Below the pieces are notes generated by a model that saw nothing but the letters and a program-made list of their open reading frames with translations, did not search any database and had not been told where the DNA came from. A DNA stretch of 7,154 nt, from NCBI GenBank assembly GCA_009780765.1, contig WQZK01000091.1, positions 1 to 7,154 of the forward strand, written 5' to 3'. Shown here in pieces: positions 5,098-7,154 of this stretch (its first letter is position 1; each line of letters starts with the position of its first letter). The stretch is from Defluviitaleaceae bacterium. GTDB lineage: Bacteria; Bacillota; Clostridia; Lachnospirales; UBA5962. Made by a program: the position numbers and the translations under genes.

Positions 5098-6910
5098 AGA
5101 ACAGGATTATACCAGTAAGTTTGATATAAAACTTTGGATACGTGCCCTTAGATTTTTAAAGGGCTGTAAAAAAGCAACCATTTGGTTTTTAATCATAAAC
5201 ACACTAGCAGCAATTGGTGTTGCAATTACTCCTATGATGAATATGATTGCAATTGACAGGTTTGCTGTTGAGGGCACGCTTGATGGCATTGGCTATTTAA
5301 TTTTAGGCTTTGGTGCTTTAGGTTTTTTCATCGCATGGACGTTTTACAAATCGATAGACCTCGCAGCAGTTTTAGAGGTTACAGTTGTTCACGATATGCG
5401 AATGGCTGCATTTAAACAGCTCCAAAAACTCTCGTTTTCTTATTACGATACAACACCTGTTGGCTGGATTATGACGAGGTTAACATCAGATGCACAGCGT
5501 TTAGGTGACGTTATTGCATGGAATCTTGTAGATATGTCTTTCCAGATTTTTATTATAATTTTTGCCATGGTGAGTATGTTTATTTTAAATGTTAGAATGG
5601 CACTAATTGCTATTGCACTAATGCCTATATTCTTTTTTGTTAGTTTTTTCTTCCAAAAAAGAATGCTTAAAAACCAACGTGAAGTTAGAAAAGTTAATTC
5701 TAAAATCACAGGTGCTTACAACGAGGGCATAACAGGTGCAAAAACAACAAAAACTTTGGTTCGTGAACGTAAAAATTTTGAAGAGTTTGACGAATTAACA
5801 ACATCAATGAAAAAAACTAGTATCAGAGCAATTAGGCTTTCGGCTTTATACGGCCCGATTATTGCTTTTATGGGTACTGCTTCCATTGCACTTGTAATTT
5901 TTACAAGCGAGGGAGCAATTACCGAAAATCTTATAACAATCGGTACACTTTCAGTTTTTATCAGCTACATCACTATGCTATTTCAAGAAATTCAGCAAAT
6001 GGCCGAGGTTGTTCTTGCCATGCAGTCGGCTCAGGCTGCTGCCGAACGTACAATAACACTGATTGACACAGAAGAAGAAATACGAGATACCGACGAGGTT
6101 GTTGAAAAATACGGCACAACATTCCACCCAAAATACGAAAACTGGGAAAAACTTGTGGGAAATATAAAGTTCGAAGATGTTAGCTTTGCCTACAAAACAG
6201 GCGAACCAGTATTAAAAAGCTTTAATCTAGATGTTAAAGCAGGTGAAAAAATTGCACTTGTAGGCCCAACCGGTGCTGGCAAGAGTACGATCGTAAACCT
6301 TTTATGTAGATTTTACGAGCCTGTTTCTGGCGAAATTTTAATCGACGAAAAAGACTATAAGCAGCGTTCGCAATTATGGCTACATGCTAATATAGGCTAT
6401 GTTTTGCAAAATCCGCACCTATTTAGCGGAACAATTAAAGAAAATATCCGCTACGGTAAATTAGATGCAACCGACGAAGAAATTATAGAAGTTGCAAAAA
6501 AAGTAAACGCCTACGATTTTATTATGAATCTTGAAAAAGGATTCGACACAGATGTTGGCGAAGGCGGCAACCGCCTTTCTTCAGGTGAAAAGCAGCTTAT
6601 AAGCTTTGCTCGTGCCATCATCAAAAATCCACAAATATTTATCTTGGATGAGGCAACGAGTAATATCGACACTGAAACCGAAAAAACCATCCAACAAGCA
6701 ATTTTCAACATTCTAAAGGGCAGAACGAGCTTTATTGTTGCTCATAGACTTTCGACAATTCGCTCGTGCGACAAAATTTTGGTTATAGAAGATGGTAAAA
6801 TTGCAGAAATGGGTAGCCATAGAGAATTGATGCGTCAAAAAGGTATATATTTCAACCTGTATACAAATCAATTTACTCAAGAAGAAGCACAGAAGCTTCT
6901 TAATGCATAA
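5084..6910 (+). CDS. Heterodimeric ABC exporter subunit with catalytic Walker B (BmrD/LmrD/TM288-like)
   Basis: This 608-residue half-transporter has six predicted membrane helices (about 31-58, 66-90, 145-168, 172-190, 254-274, 284-302) and a C-terminal NBD. The NBD shows Walker A GPTGAGKS (394-401), Q-loop Gln442, Walker B with Asp522 and catalytic Glu523, D-loop SNID (526-529) and H-loop His554 (VAHR). Its signature is degenerate: LSSGE (498-502) instead of LSGGQ. This complements the defects of the first subunit, so together they make one competent and one degenerate ATP site, as in TM288, LmrD and BmrD heterodimers. A linker of roughly 35 residues rich in charged and aromatic residues (about 330-360) joins the membrane and ATPase parts. 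The gene overlaps the first subunit by 14 bases and ends 10 bases before the next ORF. The predicted role is efflux of drugs or amphipathic compounds. Confidence 0.96.
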   Translation: MSQFEEQDYTSKFDIKLWIRALRFLKGCKKATIWFLIINTLAAIGVAITPMMNMIAIDRFAVEGTLDGIGYLILGFGALGFFIAWTFYKSIDLAAVLEVTVVHDMRMAAFKQLQKLSFSYYDTTPVGWIMTRLTSDAQRLGDVIAWNLVDMSFQIFIIIFAMVSMFILNVRMALIAIALMPIFFFVSFFFQKRMLKNQREVRKVNSKITGAYNEGITGAKTTKTLVRERKNFEEFDELTTSMKKTSIRAIRLSALYGPIIAFMGTASIALVIFTSEGAITENLITIGTLSVFISYITMLFQEIQQMAEVVLAMQSAQAAAERTITLIDTEEEIRDTDEVVEKYGTTFHPKYENWEKLVGNIKFEDVSFAYKTGEPVLKSFNLDVKAGEKIALVGPTGAGKSTIVNLLCRFYEPVSGEILIDEKDYKQRSQLWLHANIGYVLQNPHLFSGTIKENIRYGKLDATDEEIIEVAKKVNAYDFIMNLEKGFDTDVGEGGNRLSSGEKQLISFARAIIKNPQIFILDEATSNIDTETEKTIQQAIFNILKGRTSFIVAHRLSTIRSCDKILVIEDGKIAEMGSHRELMRQKGIYFNLYTNQFTQEEAQKLLNA

Positions 6911-6920
6911 GAGGTATTTT

Positions 6921-7154
6921 ATGCCAAACATCGACAAACGCGGAAAACTCGACGAAGGAGTTTTCTCATACAAAATAACAAAGAATAATAAAGCTTTTAT
7001 TTCTTACCACGGAAAAGTTGTTACTACTTTAAGCGGCAATAAGGCTTTAGGCTTTATTGCCGCTATTAAAGATACCAACGACAAAGATGAACAATTAATA
7101 ATGGCAAAAGCCACGGGGCATTTTAAACATGGCAACGAAAGGCTTAGCAAGCAA
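6921..7154 (+). CDS. Small conserved-looking protein of unknown function, 3' end beyond window
   Basis: An ORF of 78 codons is open to the end of the window, starting at ATG 6921 with AGAGG (6910-6914) 6 bases upstream and only 10 bases after the second ABC gene. It is therefore likely the next gene in the same operon. The product is basic, probably cytosolic, with no signal peptide or membrane segment. It starts MPNIDKRGKLDEGVFSY and contains ISYHGKVVTTLSG (about 31-43) and MAKATGHFKHGNER (about 62-75). From memory this resembles short (roughly 80-90 residue) uncharacterised Firmicute proteins that end shortly after the GNER segment; if so, only a few codons are missing. I do not assign a function. 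The coding sequence contains a long hairpin at 7032-7064. Confidence 0.72.
   Translation, partial: MPNIDKRGKLDEGVFSYKITKNNKAFISYHGKVVTTLSGNKALGFIAAIKDTNDKDEQLIMAKATGHFKHGNERLSKQ
7032..7064 (+). repeat. 14-bp hairpin inside the last ORF
   Basis: AGCGGCAATAAGGC (7032-7045) can pair with GCTTTATTGCCGCT (7051-7064). The outer 11 bp are perfect, then come one G·U and two G-C pairs, with a TTTAG loop. No T-run follows on either strand, so it is not an intrinsic terminator. It lies about 110 bases into the gene and encodes in-frame residues SGNKALGFIAA, so it is both coding and structured. Confidence 0.7.

Noticed and set aside
1..7154. CRISPR array, tRNA, rRNA or prophage genes
   Set aside because: No regularly spaced direct repeats, no cloverleaf-like sequences and no phage-type proteins were seen.

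Overview
The window is AT-rich, and every gene lies on the plus strand with tight spacing. Strong AGGAGG-type Shine-Dalgarno sites and several GTG/TTG starts are present. Together with a YerB-type DUF3048 lipoprotein and a BmrCD-like heterodimeric ABC exporter, this points to a low-GC Firmicute, most likely a member of the Clostridia. The lineage is inferred from gene content and signal style; no rRNA or other taxonomic marker is present.

Left part (1-2409): the 3' portion of an EamA/DMT-type membrane transporter gene overlaps by 4 bases a TTG-started DUF3048 lipoprotein gene. Three bases after that gene stops, a small REP-associated tyrosine transposase (RAYT, HUH/Y1 family) begins. The transposase gene carries, inside its own reading frame, two near-identical 28-base REP-like palindromic repeats in inverted orientation. 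They bracket the codons for the HUH catalytic motif.

Middle (2410-2729): a 320-base stretch without a long gene, but dense in signals. It has a near-consensus sigma-A promoter with extended -10, a strong ribosome binding site, a 32-codon phenylalanine-rich small ORF, an intrinsic terminator (9-bp stem plus T-run), and a 10-bp inverted repeat that starts inside the small ORF and ends beyond the terminator. This is the layout of a leader-peptide, ribosome-mediated transcription attenuator.

Right part (2730-7154): downstream of the attenuator lie a GNAT acetyltransferase, then two ABC exporter half-transporters overlapping by 14 bases, then a small conserved-looking gene of unknown function that runs off the window. 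The two ABC subunits are complementary. The first has a canonical LSGGQ signature but lost the catalytic Glu and the H-loop His; the second has the canonical Glu and His but a degenerate LSSGE signature. This is the pattern of heterodimeric exporters with one degenerate ATP site (TM287/288, LmrCD, BmrCD).

The most attractive reading is a drug-responsive operon in which a leader peptide and terminator gate an acetyltransferase and a heterodimeric multidrug exporter. It resembles in logic the B. subtilis bmrB-bmrCD attenuator but has a different leader and an added GNAT enzyme. Substrate, inducer and the antiterminator pairing are not proven by the sequence.
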